Positions 50,301-62,030 are shown, numbered from the stretch's first letter. The stretch is 64,000 bases of DNA from Drosophila miranda (GCF_003369915.1 NC_046677.1:19982913-20046912), one strand, 5' to 3'. The notes: a model not told the origin generated them from the letters alone. Program-made: numbers and translations.

Positions 50301-53300
50301 ACAGGACAAGACACAACCCCAAAAATTAGTTTCAAGAGAATTCCTTAGTTAAAGTTTAGGCAAAAGGAATAGTTTAAGAATTCTAGATAGAAGATTCTAA
50401 GCAAAGTTTTGCTCTGAAATGGAGAGTGTGCCTTTACATAATCTATGAATATGAAAAAGTTTATGGTGTCTAAGCATCTCCCTTGATAGGAGATCCAATC
50501 TATCTTAAAACTCTTTCAACCCATTAATTCATGGGTTTAATTCTTAATTAAAAAGGTTTAAAGTACTGTATTCCACAATTTCATTCTCTTTCGCTTGTGC
50601 GTCTCGAGTCTAGGCATCAATGTGACGCGACAGTACAAAAAAAACCAACACATTTAAACAGCAGAAATTCTCTGACTATAGAAAATCTCAATCGAATGGC
50701 ATCATAAAAACCGCACTGATACTCGTATTTGGACCCAAATCATTAAGAAATTGTCACCTGTCAAAGGCCTCTCATAATAAATGATATGAAAATTTGTGTG
50801 TAATGGGGGAAAACCCATCAATTTGTGCTGCTTTTCATCGTGCAGCGTTTCCATACTTATCAAAACAATATAAATGACTACGGGGTCGGCGCCCGTGACA
50901 AACAAGATTTTTGACATTTTTAGGCTCCTTTTTTGTTGGCCCGATCAGATAAATGCATCTTGATTAACTTTTGTGTAACGAAATCTAAAAATATTTTGCT
51001 ATGACTAAACAATTTTACAGGAGCACGAAATTGGATGAGAATGAGGATAATATTCATGTAGCCAAAAAGCAGACCAGGACTCCCCACAAAGGAACCAAAA
51101 CGAAAATCCTAAACAAACAGAACGAGAGCTTTACAGTAAAAATCAAATAAAATTAAAGAGTCAAACGAAGCGCACTAGAAAAGGAGGAAGGGGGATGTTG
51201 AAACGTGTCTTTGTTGGAACACTAGCAAACACACACACTCACACAGATACACACAGAGTAGAACCATTTTCATGGATTAGTGGAAAGGCAAAAAGCGAGT
51301 CAAGAGAAGAGCAAAGCAGGCCAGCCACAGAGGACAGGAGTCACTAGCCCTGGACACAAGTGGGTGTGGGGGCATGGGAATACCATCCCAGGAGGACAGT
51401 TGAAGTACAGGAGACAGGCAAAACTAGTCGCTGGATGAGTGGGCAGAGAGCAGAGCAGAGACCAGGGAAAGCCAGCCAACAAGCGGCTACGAAATTAATG
51501 ATATTGTGGCAAGTCGAAATCCAGTCTAGCGAGAGTCCAGTCCAAGTCCAGGCCATGGTCAAAACCATCTGGGTTGGCTTATTGGCTAATGCCAAATACA
51601 AAAAAAGAGAAGAAACCCTGTAATGATGATGGTTGTTGGTTAGCCAAGCCATTAGCCCCGCAGGAGCCAAGATTTCCCGCAGCGGTTTCGGGTTTCGCCC
51701 AGCTCGAAGGGGGGAGGGAAACATGGAGGATTGCAATAAAGAAATTTATGAATATTTTTTATGGCTTGACTGAGACCAAAAGACAAAGGAATGATGCAAA
51801 GGAATGATCCAAAGAAACTAATAGTAATAGCTGTTGGAGCAAGCGAGGGCTCCGCATTCACGATTCTATTTTGAAAGAGAAAATGGTCCAAGAGAGAACT
51901 AAAACTGAACACTATCATTGGGATTACAAATCCATCCAAAAAATTTCTTCTTCTGGAAGGTATTACTTTCAATATAAAAAAAATATATCGCATCTCATTT
52001 TTTTTAATTTTAGACAGCTTAAAGAACTAAAAGCCTACACGATGAGAAAACTCTAGAACAAATTTCGTAGAAATGTCGGTTACTTGTGAGGGATATGAAG
52101 GTGTACAAAGCAATCTATAGTTCTCAGGAGCGATGAAAAGGGTATATATAGTAGATTAAGACAGAATCCTATATCTATTTATAGCACGCTCTTCAACGTG
52201 TATCACCGTTCAAACCCCTTCCTATTCCACGGTAATCGCTATATTTAAGCTTCTTCTAATGATTTATTCTTCCTTATTGCCAGAAGATCCTCTGGTCTGA
52301 TCATTTTGCAGATAGTAGGCAGATATCCCAGCAGCAGGCGGCTTTTGCAGAGTAGAGGTCTTTGCGACTCGTTACAGCACCACCTCCTCCTCTGGGCCAG
52401 GGGGGCACATAGCAACAGCGCGAGTTGCAGAAAAACTTCAGGACAGAGTCGTTGCTGAGGTGTGTGTATCTGTAAGCGCGTGTGTGTGTAGTGTCGGTCT
52501 GCACGGCGGCCGATAAGGCTAAGCAAATACGAGTTTTGTAAAGTATTTCAATTTGAACATTCGCTTTTTTTCGTGCGCCCTGTGCATGAAGAAGGAAGGC
52601 TCCAGCGGCCGACTGCTGTTGCTGCTGCGAACAGGAAAGCAAGAAATGAAAAAAGATATTGCATGGCTATAAAAAAAATAAGAAAAGAGACACAGGCATC
52701 GGAAGGATGGACCGACGGACAGGCATAACAGGCTGGCAGACGGACAGACAAGTGGCAAGACCAGCGTTGCAAGTTTTTTTTTCTTCAATTTATTTTTTTC
52801 CTTCTTTTAACCTCGAGTTTTTCCTTTTTATTTTGCGGGCGTTGCAAAATGATAAAGAGCGGGGGGGAAAAAATGCCGCATAAGCAATAACGTTGTTTAT
52901 AAATTGCACTCTCAAATAAAAGTTTATTTAATTAATATGATAAAGGGCGATTACCGTCGTGTCCGCAGAAGGGGGTTGGACTGGAGACATCAATGGAATC
53001 ATTCATCTTCCCGCTTTTCAGAGCGAACACGCGTTTGCGGTTCCTTTTGAGGTTATTTGTTCACATTCTGGCGCTTCCATCTTCATTCTTTTTCTCTTTG
53101 GACTGGATCCTTCTTCATCATTCTCCTTGATCCGCTTTATTTTCCTTCTCCTTGTGTCTTTTTGACGTTTCCTTCTGCACTCTTCTCCTTTTCCCGCTAC
53201 CTTTGTCTCCATTCTCCTTAGAAGCTTTCCTAACAAGCATCACATCAGGCACGAAGGCAACAACTACCCCAAGGGGGTTATAAGAAAAGGCGGTCCGCTC

Positions 53301-55723
53301 CGAATCTAAACCGAAACGAACCGAATTGAACCGTGTTTTGTCGAAAAAGTCACCACTGAAAAATGTCTCAGCCCGCGTCTTCGTCGAAGCTTAGGACACA
53401 CACACACACACACACACACGCGCGCAGAGACACAGACGGTATCCATCCGGCATCCTGTGAGCCGCGTTGTGTCTGTATCTACACCGAAGTCGCCACCTCT
53501 TGGCAGGGGCATCCTCGTGGTCCGTCTGTTTTCGACGCCTCTCCATTCTGATTCGGCTTTTCATGAAATTCGATTGAAAAGCGTTTACTACAATAGTACA
53601 ACTACTACTACACGGCACTACTATAACAGCGAGTAAAGTTATTTTCGGGTTTTTCTTTTCTAGCTTTTACAAGTCCTGCTGAAGGCCGTTCGTCCTGTTT
53701 CACCGTTGAAATGACTCTGCCACCGCCACGCCGCTGTCGTCAAAAGCCTGCCCATAGATTCGGAAACTACCAGAGCCCAACCGGAGAGAGAGAGAGAGAG
53801 AGAGAGCAGAGCGAGAGCTTACGCTTGCGCGCGCCAAAACGGTGGAGGATGATGAGGGAGAAAGGAAAGCAACAGCCACACACGGACACACACACGTTTC
53901 GTTTATGGTGGTTCGGATCCTCTCTCTGCAGCCTCTCGCTCTCTCTCTCACTCGCCAAAATCTTTCAAGTTTAACTTGCTCTCAGCGACGTTGACAGCAT
54001 AAAGCCGGCTGCCGGCGAGGGCTGTTGCTCCTTTTTTTTCTTTGCTTCTGCTACTTCTCTGCGTCTTCTTCGTCTTTTATTTGCCTCCCTTTTCCGCCTT
54101 TGCGTCTACCTAACTAACTATACCTTTCGGAAGCTTTGCTAACGTCGCTGACTCTTAGGAATAGAGTGAACCATACAAGAAATTGCGAAACTCGATACTG
54201 CCAGCTATTGAAAGCAATTGGATTATAGAGAACTTCAAATAGATTGAACAGAATTACAGTAAGAACAAAATCAAATAAACTCACAGTCTGGCGCGCAACT
54301 GGTCCATCCTAAAGAGGGAGCGAAGCAGCCACATGCTACTTATTTACACTCGGGCAAATATTTATTCATAAACCCTCTAGACGTAAACAGATAAATTGTC
54401 TTTAAACCATTTTTGAATATAAAAATATAAGGTTTCTAAACATATTCCCTAACGATAAAACTTCTGTTGAGTGCATGTACAAATACATTTTGCAGTATCT
54501 GTGGCTTCTCCTTTCGAGCCTCTCGACTCTTCTATTCCCGCTCCACTCTTTCTCTGTTATTCCATCTCCTTTTTTCTGACTGGACTCACTACTGCTTCCA
54601 TATTTATTTATTTTTGTGTGTGTGTATTCTGCGTAACAGCAACAAGAACATGATTTCATTGCAAAAAACACAACCACTGCATCAGCAGCAGCAGCAGAGC
54701 GACAGCAGCATCCATTTCACCAGCAACTACAACTACAACAACTTTTAGCTTGACAACCAAAAGAAAAGGAGAGAGCTAAGAAAAAGAATAAAAGTAAAAT
54801 AAAGAAAGAAAAAAAGAGACAATAGACGCACGCGGTTGCCGGGGAAACTGTGAACTTGCAGTACGGGGCTTTGCATGTGCGAGTGTATGGGTGTCGTGTC
54901 TCGTTCACACTCTCAGGCGAGAAGAGAAGCTGAGGACAAAACAAGATGAGAGAGAAGAGCCGCGATGCTGTCGAAAAAAAGGCTGACTGAGCAATGGAAA
55001 ATTAAGATAGGGTGAAGCAGATTTTATTTTACCATGCAATCTATTGCTTTCTTCGTATAACGAGTTATTTGTGAGCATAACACTTGCACAAATCTGTAAC
55101 AAAATATGGTCTCTGAAAATGCATCACCCTATATAAATACACCTTGTCCTCTTCTGTCGAAAGACAGACAGACATACTTCCTCTGCCAGGCTGTCTTTAC
55201 GAAATGTCTTCTGGCGACACTCAGGGACAGATTATTAGGCTTAATTGATTGGCTCAGCAAATTAATAATAGTTATATACACAGAAACAATACCATTAGGA
55301 AGGGGGTGTGGAAGAGAATTGATTAGGGAATTATTTGCGCATTGCTTGGACATCTGATAAATGGTATAAATATTGTGTATATGGCAAAACAAGCTATTCT
55401 TGAAGTTTTCCTCTGTATGCCAATATAATTTGTTTACTTTTAATGTTGGCTGTTTAATATTGCAGATAAAATTAAGATAAAATAGTGTGTTCTTTCCGTG
55501 TACTAATAAACTATTTTATAGGAATTATACATTTTGTTTAATTTTTTTTGACAAACATTAACTCTAACTTTGCGAAATGGTGACCAAAATAGGGATATAT
55601 ATTTGGTTAAACCTTTGAGAGTCTATAATCCACGCTTTTGACTTTTTTGGAAGTGGGTTTCAGTTCAGTTCAATTCTATTTGGGGTTTCTCGGTCCGACC
55701 CAGGAGACGACGTTGACGCTGCT
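47347..55723. other. Probable 5' region of grp, no other gene supported
   Basis: Upstream of the grp start on the minus strand. It contains many simple repeats: CA-rich 53398-53422, GA-rich 53785-53807, ATTC repeat 50258-50275, CT-rich 44526-44547 (just inside the gene), and TCTC-rich blocks around 48840-49290. ORFs here are low-complexity or repeat-driven. A GC-richer interval 53300-54100 is the best candidate for the grp promoter, but no start site can be fixed. Confidence 0.35.
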
Positions 55724-56470
55724 TCAGACGCCGCTGGGATATCTGTCCCGTACGGCCCTTATTGGCTTCCGCTGCTTCTTAGGTATTGTCGCTGGGATCT
55801 TTTTCGGTTCTAGTGTCGTGTTATCCAGCAGTTTGTATGGTACACCGCAATTATCATTACTGCTTATCGTTGTTTCCAGCTCCGATACAGCGGATCCGTA
55901 GAAGCTGCTGTCGTTGGCGGTGTGGTAAGAGCCAGAATCGTTGAAGCTTGTTTCAGTGGTCGAGAGACTGCTGTTGGTAGTGTTCTTGGCTAGGCGTGTC
56001 TTGCGGGGCCGAAAGTATTCGGGATCCATGATCAGGGGCATCATACGATGGCCGTTGCAAAGCACATGAATTGAAACCTTGGGCTCGTTCTCTTCCTTAA
56101 GCGGAAGCGGTTTCATCGATTCCACACCCATGGACATCAGGTTAAAGTGGCGCATCATGGCAATGGCCTCCCGTTCCACGGTGCTCGTGTCGTTCCAGTC
56201 TTCCATGGTGGCGTGCTCTCCCAACGGCTTGGTGCCGGCGATCTGTTGGATACGCTCCATCATGGCCAGGCAGTCCTGGATGCCCTTGGTCTTGGCGCTC
56301 GCCGGGCCGTGCAGCTTATCAATAACGGCGTTGCGCTTGTTGCGATCCGCCAAGAAGTCGTACGTGGAGCTGGGACGTGGAGTGTACTCCGCCTCGCGCT
56401 TCATCTCATAGGCCATCTGCCGAAAATCGATAAGATCGTCCTCGAAGCGTGTCGACGGTTTCCAAGCCAT
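55724..56470 (-). CDS. Uncharacterised protein (248 aa)
   Basis: A complete ORF starting MAWKPSTRFEDDLIDFRQMA. The family is not recognised. The first 160 residues look folded (mixed helices, conserved-looking HVLCNGHRMMPLIMDPEYF at about 134). The tail is Ser/Thr/Asn-rich and ends in a basic segment (KKIPATIPKKQRKPIRAVRD), typical of a disordered, possibly nuclear or microtubule-binding region with SP/TP phosphosites. Upstream on the same strand a 5' UTR intron is plausible: a GTAAGC donor near 56550 and an AATCAG acceptor 16 nt before the ATG. Two GGTCACACTG promoter motifs lie about 670 bp upstream in the right orientation. Good codon structure supports a real gene. Confidence 0.8.
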   Translation of the reverse strand: MAWKPSTRFEDDLIDFRQMAYEMKREAEYTPRPSSTYDFLADRNKRNAVIDKLHGPASAKTKGIQDCLAMMERIQQIAGTKPLGEHATMEDWNDTSTVEREAIAMMRHFNLMSMGVESMKPLPLKEENEPKVSIHVLCNGHRMMPLIMDPEYFRPRKTRLAKNTTNSSLSTTETSFNDSGSYHTANDSSFYGSAVSELETTISSNDNCGVPYKLLDNTTLEPKKIPATIPKKQRKPIRAVRDRYPSGV

Positions 56471-57131
56471 TTTTTATCAAAACTAACTGATTTACAAATT
56501 TAAGATTTACAGTTAGGCTGAGCCAACAGAAAGTGCGTAGCTTACTTGTAGCGTTCTAGCCCCCGACTAAACTGGAAATCGCACAACTTAATTAATTTAA
56601 AAAATAACAAAAACTAGGGAAGGGGTATATTAAAACAAAAAACGCAACTTAAACTGCGTTTTAAAAAAGAGTTGCCGCACGCCGCGGAAGGAGAACACGC
56701 GTTTGGGCAAAAATTGCGCATTGGGCCACCATGCTGTGGGGAGTTCTCTCACCGGTGTGGTAGATTATTTTGCGCCAAAAAGTCAAACAAAAGGAAAATG
56801 TGTAAAACGCACAAAAAACATGCCAGACAAGACGGTTCCAAACGGGCATACAACTGCTCGGCAGAGGCGGGGATTCGTCACACAATACATATGTCGTGTG
56901 GGAATATTAATATTTATTTAAGCAAACTTACCAGAGGCGTCTCTTTTTGCACACCTTCCGGCTGCCTTCTTTTGGGTTGCTACGTATACACAAAATGCAC
57001 TGGCTCGCGCACAAACGCCCGGCTGACAAATGGAGTTTTCCACTCAGCACTCACTTCAATTTCGACGTGCACATGCTTTCATTTACGAATTTAATTAAAA
57101 ATTTGCGAAAAATGGCCAGGCTGCAAGTCGT
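56471..57131. other. Upstream region of the 248-aa gene, probably 5' UTR
   Basis: Lies between the 248-aa gene start and its likely promoter. Includes the proposed 5' UTR intron near 56487-56550. No other gene is supported; the open frames at 56672-57094 have no protein-like features. Confidence 0.4.
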
Positions 57132-57270
57132 CAGTGTGACCGCCGAGTTGTCAACAGTGTGACCGCGGATTTATCGTTAATATATACCGTCCGACCGTCA
57201 GAAATATGCCGTAAATATACTGAAGAATTTTTTCGAGTAATTTTCGGCATTTTTCGGTATATTTTTAAAA
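57132..57270. promoter_or_regulatory. Housekeeping-type promoter: two motif-1 and one motif-6 elements
   Basis: CAGTGTGACC at 57132-57141 and 57155-57164 are minus-strand copies of the core motif 1 (YGGTCACACTR, bound by M1BP). TTTTCGGTATATTTTTA at about 57252-57267 is motif 6. Motifs 1 and 6 commonly occur together in ubiquitously used fly promoters. The orientation favours transcription to the left, into the 248-aa gene. Confidence 0.6.
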
Positions 57271-57820
57271 TGTCAAATGACATCTGTTCGATTTCGGCAT
57301 CGATACTTTGCATTCGATATAGAGAAACTGTCGATTTGGCGCGCACCACCGATAACCGAACTTGAATCCGGTAAGGACCTCTTTTACCCGATTTACAACA
57401 ATGAGTCCCATTCCATACACAAACATTTTGCTAATTCCATGCACACATACCCTGGAGGAAATGGATGTTATAGAATTGTGAATATGTTTGTCATCCCAGG
57501 CAAAAACAATTTATTTTCAATATATTTTAATACTATTCAATATTATTTAATATTATTTTCAATATTTCAACGATACTTTAAAGCTTTAAACTTACTATTG
57601 TCTTCTTGTAGGGACCAAGAATAGGTATCAGGATTGAGATATATATACAAAACACTCATCATATACATGAATATGTCTAAAAAATGTCAATTTGAGAAAA
57701 GGTCTTTATTAGTTACTTATTATCTTTATATCAATATTTATACTTTCATATAAAATGAACAAAATAGGGTATACAAAGGCCTATACTACGGCTTACACGC
57801 AATATAGCGACTCTTTTTTT

Positions 57821-57995
57821 GTTGAACTTTTTCGTTTAAACCTTTTTTTTACCATAAATACAATAAAAGCAAGGATTAAAAACTATCCAATCTTTTAGAA
57901 AATTTATTCATCAATGGGATAAAACTATGTGGGCATTGCTGAGAGATTTAGTTAGTCAGCATTATTTAATGGAATATCAAAATTGAGCAATTTCC
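57821..57995 (+). mobile_element. Dispersed repeat family, truncated copy C
   Basis: Matches the first third of copies A, B and D (GTTTAAACCT, ACAATAAAAGCAAG, TTTAGAAAATTTATTCATCAAT, AAAACTATGTGGGCA, GGAATATCAAAATTGAG). It stops there and is directly followed by copy B in the same orientation. Confidence 0.7.
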
Positions 57996-58446
57996 TTTTT
58001 CGTTTGTTTGGATTGACTTATTTCGCTACTTGTTTTTTGTTTGACTTATTTCGCTAAAACCTCTTTTTACGCAAAATGCAATAAAAGCAAGTATTAAGAA
58101 TACACCAGTTAAGTAGAAAATTGATTCATCAATCGTACAAAATTATGTGGGATGGCTAAGTGTTCTATATAACTAGTAACTTTTGACGGAACATCAAAAT
58201 CGAGGAATATGTTTTCCAATCCTTGACGGAGACCGATTAACCTATTACAAGCCAACTGGGTATTTTAATTTTCCACCGAAAAAATGAAAGTTTTATAATT
58301 TTAGAGCAGGTTAGGTGATAGATATCGTGGTTTCATGGTAGGTAGGTATCATGGTTCTTCAAGAAGAATTTACAATCTTAATAGTTTTCTCCATTTACGT
58401 GAAGTAGTTGAACTATTTAAATAGAGGGGGCTGAAGTGGGCTAAGT
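57996..58446 (+). mobile_element. Dispersed repeat family, copy B (upstream of Tim9)
   Basis: The longest plus-strand copy. It starts near GTTTGGATTGACTTATTTCG and ends GTGGGCTAAGT. It shares TTTTCCACCGAAAAAAT with copy D, and GAAGTAGTTGAACTATTTAA plus TAGAGGGGGC with copy A. No ORF. It ends 100 bp before the Tim9 start codon, co-oriented with the gene, with a CTATTTAAATAG palindrome at 58413-58424. Confidence 0.75.
58413..58424 (+). promoter_or_regulatory. TATA-like palindrome inside repeat copy B
   Basis: CTATTTAAATAG, 134 bp before the Tim9 ATG, identical to the one in copy A. A start about 30 bp downstream would give a 5' UTR of about 100 nt. Confidence 0.35.
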
Positions 58447-58546
58447 TTGAGTTCTTATCAATATTGTTGTTGAGGTAACAAAATTCAGGCAATCAAAATC
58501 AAAGCAATCGCCGTAAGAAAACTTAAATTAAACATAACAAAAGATC

Positions 58547-58983
58547 ATGGAAAAAACACATAAAAAAATTGATATCAATCAGCTGGACAAGGATCAGCTA
58601 AAGACGGTGAGTGCAGCGGCATTATTTGCGCCTAATTTCCGCGCTGATTTAGCCGATCTATTCACTAATCGCTGATCCACCACATGTAGTTCTCCGACTT
58701 TCTGATATCCTACAACCGCCTAACCGAGATGTGCTTCACAGACTGTGTTTGCGATTTCACATCCCACGAATTAAAGGAGACCGAGGTAAGTGAGATGAGA
58801 TGCGATTCGCTCAGTCCATTGACCAGTAACCATCCGCCTTGGTGTTTTTTGCAGGTGAAATGTTCGCTGAACTGCATGGAAAAGTACCTGAAGATGAACC
58901 AGCGGGTGTCGCAGCGCTTCCAGGAATTCCAAATGATTGCCAACGAAAATGCCATGGCCATGTTGAAAAAGACTGGCAAATAG
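58547..58983 (+). CDS. Small Tim chaperone, Tim9 (94 aa)
   Basis: Exons 58547-58606, 58690-58785 and 58855-58983, all GT-AG, phase 0. The protein carries the twin CX3C signature, C35-C39 and C55-C59, that forms two disulfides in the mitochondrial intermembrane space. The segment FSDFLISYNRLTEMCFTDCV and KYLKMNQRVSQRFQEFQ match Tim9 of animals, so this is a Tim9 rather than Tim10 or Tim8. With Tim10 it forms a hexamer that chaperones hydrophobic precursors to the inner membrane. An extra Cys41 follows C39. Flies have more than one Tim9-type gene; this one resembles Tim9a. AATAAA at 59079-59084 ends it. A repeat copy lies directly upstream. Confidence 0.93.
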
Positions 58984-59078
58984 AAATAGAGCTATTACTT
59001 TTAAGCGGCGGGCCACACCATGGACGCACACCAATAACTATAGAAATGAATGCATTTTTGATGCATTTGTGAAGAAAA

Positions 59079-59084
59079 AATAAA
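59079..59084 (+). terminator. Poly(A) signal of Tim9 (AATAAA)
   Basis: AATAAA 96 bp after the Tim9 stop codon. Confidence 0.6.
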
Positions 59085-59626
59085 GAGATGACAAGCAAAG
59101 AACCAGAGAACCAACAGCTAAGCGCCTTAAATTTTATTAATATTCGATGGATCTGTGTGCTTTATAGTTGATTTATTTACGGGCTAGAGATCTCGTTTAA
59201 AAAAGACACAAATGTGATTATTTAAGGTTGATCTTTTCGGATCAATCGTTTGGTTAGCTGGCCTTTTGTATCCGATTGGTTTGTACATTATTTAAAAAAT
59301 TGGCTTATTTTAAGGACTCATCTTTATTGGTTTAAACCCTTTACTTAAGCAAAAACGGTCAAAAATTTCCACAAAATTAATTTTTTAACATGGTAACTAC
59401 AATGTGGGATTTGTGACCTTATTTTGTTTAAACATTTTTCTTAAGCAATGAAACATGGTGTCCATTTTGCATCCGTTTTGATTTAATTCAATACGATCAG
59501 TTGCAATATTGATAGCTTATACTCGGAAAAATGTAGAAATAATAAAGAAAAGCTTTAATCACTTTCACTTCACGAAAAAATAGCTTACAATAATTAGTAG
59601 TACATATAACTATGTACGTGTTTTGC
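59085..59626. other. Spacer between convergent Tim9 and zinc-finger genes
   Basis: AT-rich, with a weak direct similarity between two halves (GTTTAAAC-CTTAAGCAA words near 59331 and 59429). No gene. Confidence 0.35.
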
Positions 59627-61959
59627 CTACGTGCCCAGCTTGGAGTACATATCTTTAATAATTTGCATTCTTGTCATCCGTGTGGCGCAGAGCCATGAAT
59701 CTTTGATCTGAAAGACATCAAACATCTTGCGATCCTCCTTGAACGGCTTGTAGTACAGGTCGTAGATGATGCGGAGGATACGCTGGATGTTTTCCTTGGT
59801 AGTGCCGTTGTGCTCGCGATAGGTGGTGTTCTTGTGCATCTTCGTGTATTCCCCGTCGTCCCACCAAAAAGGAAAGTCATCCTCTATTATAGTCTCCAAG
59901 GTAATGGTTATTGGATGGTCCGTGGCATTGGTCAATGTTTCGTTGGCCGCCTTTGAAGGAGAGAGAGACAGCGGTTTGCTTAAGGATTGCATTGGATATA
60001 ATATACAATCACTTACTTGAGGTACACTCCAGCGCCAGGACAGTACCGGTTTCTGCTCCTTGGGTGCTGTCGATGGTGATGGCTGCTGCTGAGTAGGTTG
60101 GGGCACCTCTGTTGGAACCTCTATCGTCACCGCTGTCGGGACCTCTGTCGTCACCTCTGGCGGTACCTCTGTCGTCACCAGTTCCACGTACTCCATATTC
60201 TGATCATCCCGCTGGACGTCGTGCTCGGCCATCGACAGAGCCAGCTCATTGTCCAGATCCTCCACTTGCATATTGTCGGCATCGGCCTGTTCCTGCTCCT
60301 CGATGAGGGCCTGCCCCTGCTCCCCGACAAGGGCATGCCCCTGCTGCCCAGCGACTGTCAGCGGCTGCTCGTCGATGAAGGCCTGCTGGAGCGCTTCATC
60401 CGCGGGTTGATCAATGGCCTCGTACCAGTGCAATTGGCCATTTAATTCGACAGCCTAGAAGATTCAGAAAAGAATTAGTGCTTTCCAGAGATATAAATGC
60501 TTCCAGTACTCACTATCATCTGCTTTTGGCCAATGGTGTCCTGCGTTCGTGCCAACGTTTCATCCGCCTCGGGGCATTCCTCAACTATCATATCATCATT
60601 TTCCAATTCCTCAAATAACTCATCGTACAGTCGTTCCTTCTTTTTCTGTTTTGGTTTTTTCGTCTTCACTACCACTTTCTCTCCCGTTCCAGCATCAGCC
60701 AAAATCGGCACTTCCTCCTGGAATTCCTCCGGCTCAGACTTCTCATCTGTGTATTCTACATCACTCAAGCCATTGTACCGCACATTCCGCCGCGGCCTCA
60801 GAGTGGACTTCCTGTCCGGCACAAAGCTGCTTTCAATTGGCTCCACCCGCTGCCCTTCGTCCGGTTCCGTCTGCTCCTCTTCTTGATGTGAGACCACTTT
60901 TCTACTCAAGCCCCTGTGCCTTTGCTCCATATGTCGCCTCAGATTTGGTTCCCTGTTCGAGCTGTAGTCGCACAGCGAGCATGTATGGATGGTCACAATC
61001 GGTTTCACCTTCTGCCGTACGTCCGGCTCTGACTCCGACTCCGCATCTTCTTCATTTGAGGACTCTTTATCACTCATCCAATTGTGCACTGCATCCACAT
61101 GACGTTCAAGGTTCGCCTGCCTTTTGAAGCTCTGGCTGCACAGCGCGCATTTAAAGCTCACAATTGGCTTCGGCTTCTGCCGTTTTTCCAACTCCACCTT
61201 CTGCCGTACTTCCAGTTTCACCTTCTGCAGTACTTCCAGCTTCACCTTTTGCAGTACTTCCAGCTTCACCTTCTGCCGTACGTCCGGCTCCGTTGCTTCA
61301 TCATTTGAGGACTCTTTTCCACTTTTGACACTGTGCACTTGCTCCAAATGCCGAGCAAGATTCTCCTTTCTTTTGGAGCTGTAGTTGCACATGGCACATG
61401 AATATCGGAATCTCGGCACATTCGGCTCAAACCGTGCAAACGGCACCGTACTAGGTCCTTCGTCCAGCTCCGGCTCCGGCTCCTCTTCTTCGGAAGAGTT
61501 TTTTCCACTCAGGCCACTGTGCCGCAGATCCACATGCCGCCTGAGGTTCCCCTTCCTCTCCGAGCTGTAGGTGCACAGCAAGCATTTAAACGCCTTGTCG
61601 CCTCTCAATGGATTGTTGTGCACCGTGAGGTGGCGCCTCATGTCATACGGACGATTCGTTGAGTAGGTGCATCCCGTCACGTAGCAAACGATAGCGGCGG
61701 GCTTAATGGAATTGTACGCCGGTGCCTCGCAACCCGGATGTCGATTGTTGTGGTGCCTTTTTATGTTGGATGCCTTGTCCGAGCTGTACCAGCACAAATG
61801 GCACTTGAACGCCCGTGCCTCCAAATCCACCTTCGAGTGACTCGCCTCATGACGCCACCTGTTGTAGGCACGGTCGGTCTCGTAGTTGCAGTTGTCGAAG
61901 CAGCACTTAAACTTCCCGTTTTCCGTGTCCTCAGGCCGCAAACTCTTGTTATTTTCCAT
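59627..61959 (-). CDS. Seven-finger C2H2 zinc-finger protein (735 aa)
   Basis: Exons 61959-60514, 60454-60017 and 59950-59627, joined in phase 0. Seven C2H2-type fingers lie in the first exon: five begin at about residues 19, 53, 92, 124 and 170, then a sixth and a seventh (CALCSQSFKRQANLERH and CSLCDYSSNREPNLRRH). Several share a CxxC-x-YSSxR-x-NLxRH pattern, so they arose by internal duplication. Between fingers 5 and 6 lies an eight-residue repeat (QKVKLEVL-like) coded by 61190-61290. The middle is acidic and Gln/Glu-rich with repeated TTEVP/TIEVP units. The last 105 residues (ITITLETIIEDDFPFWWDDG onward) look like a folded domain I do not recognise. It is probably a nuclear DNA-binding protein. 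The 66-nt second intron is open in frame. Confidence 0.85.
59951..60016 (-). other. Proposed 66-nt in-frame intron of the zinc-finger gene
   Basis: On the minus strand it begins GTAAGT after VPQ, ends TCTCCTTCAAAG, and has a pyrimidine tract. Its length is a multiple of three with no stop, so retention would add 22 residues without breaking the protein. Confidence 0.6.
61190..61290 (-). repeat. 24-bp coding repeat in the zinc-finger gene
   Basis: About four units of a 24-bp sequence coding for QKVKLEVL-type octapeptides (plus-strand reading ACTTCCAGCTTCACCTTCTG). The units differ at few bases. Confidence 0.85.
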
Positions 61960-62030
61960 TTAGGAGACGCCAAAAGTTGTTGTGCATTTTCCAAAACAAA
62001 TATTGCCAACCAGTCTCGATAAGAAATCGA

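Noticed and set aside
52245-52788. Overlapping minus-strand ORFs with hydrophobic and Ser/Cys-rich peptides
   Set aside because: T/C-rich low complexity upstream of grp; no splice or start context supports a gene.
59320-59470. Possible fifth copy of the dispersed repeat (GTTTAAACCC, CTTAAGCAAAA)
   Set aside because: Only short AT-rich words match; the diagnostic TTGACGGAGA and TAGAGGGGGC blocks are missing.
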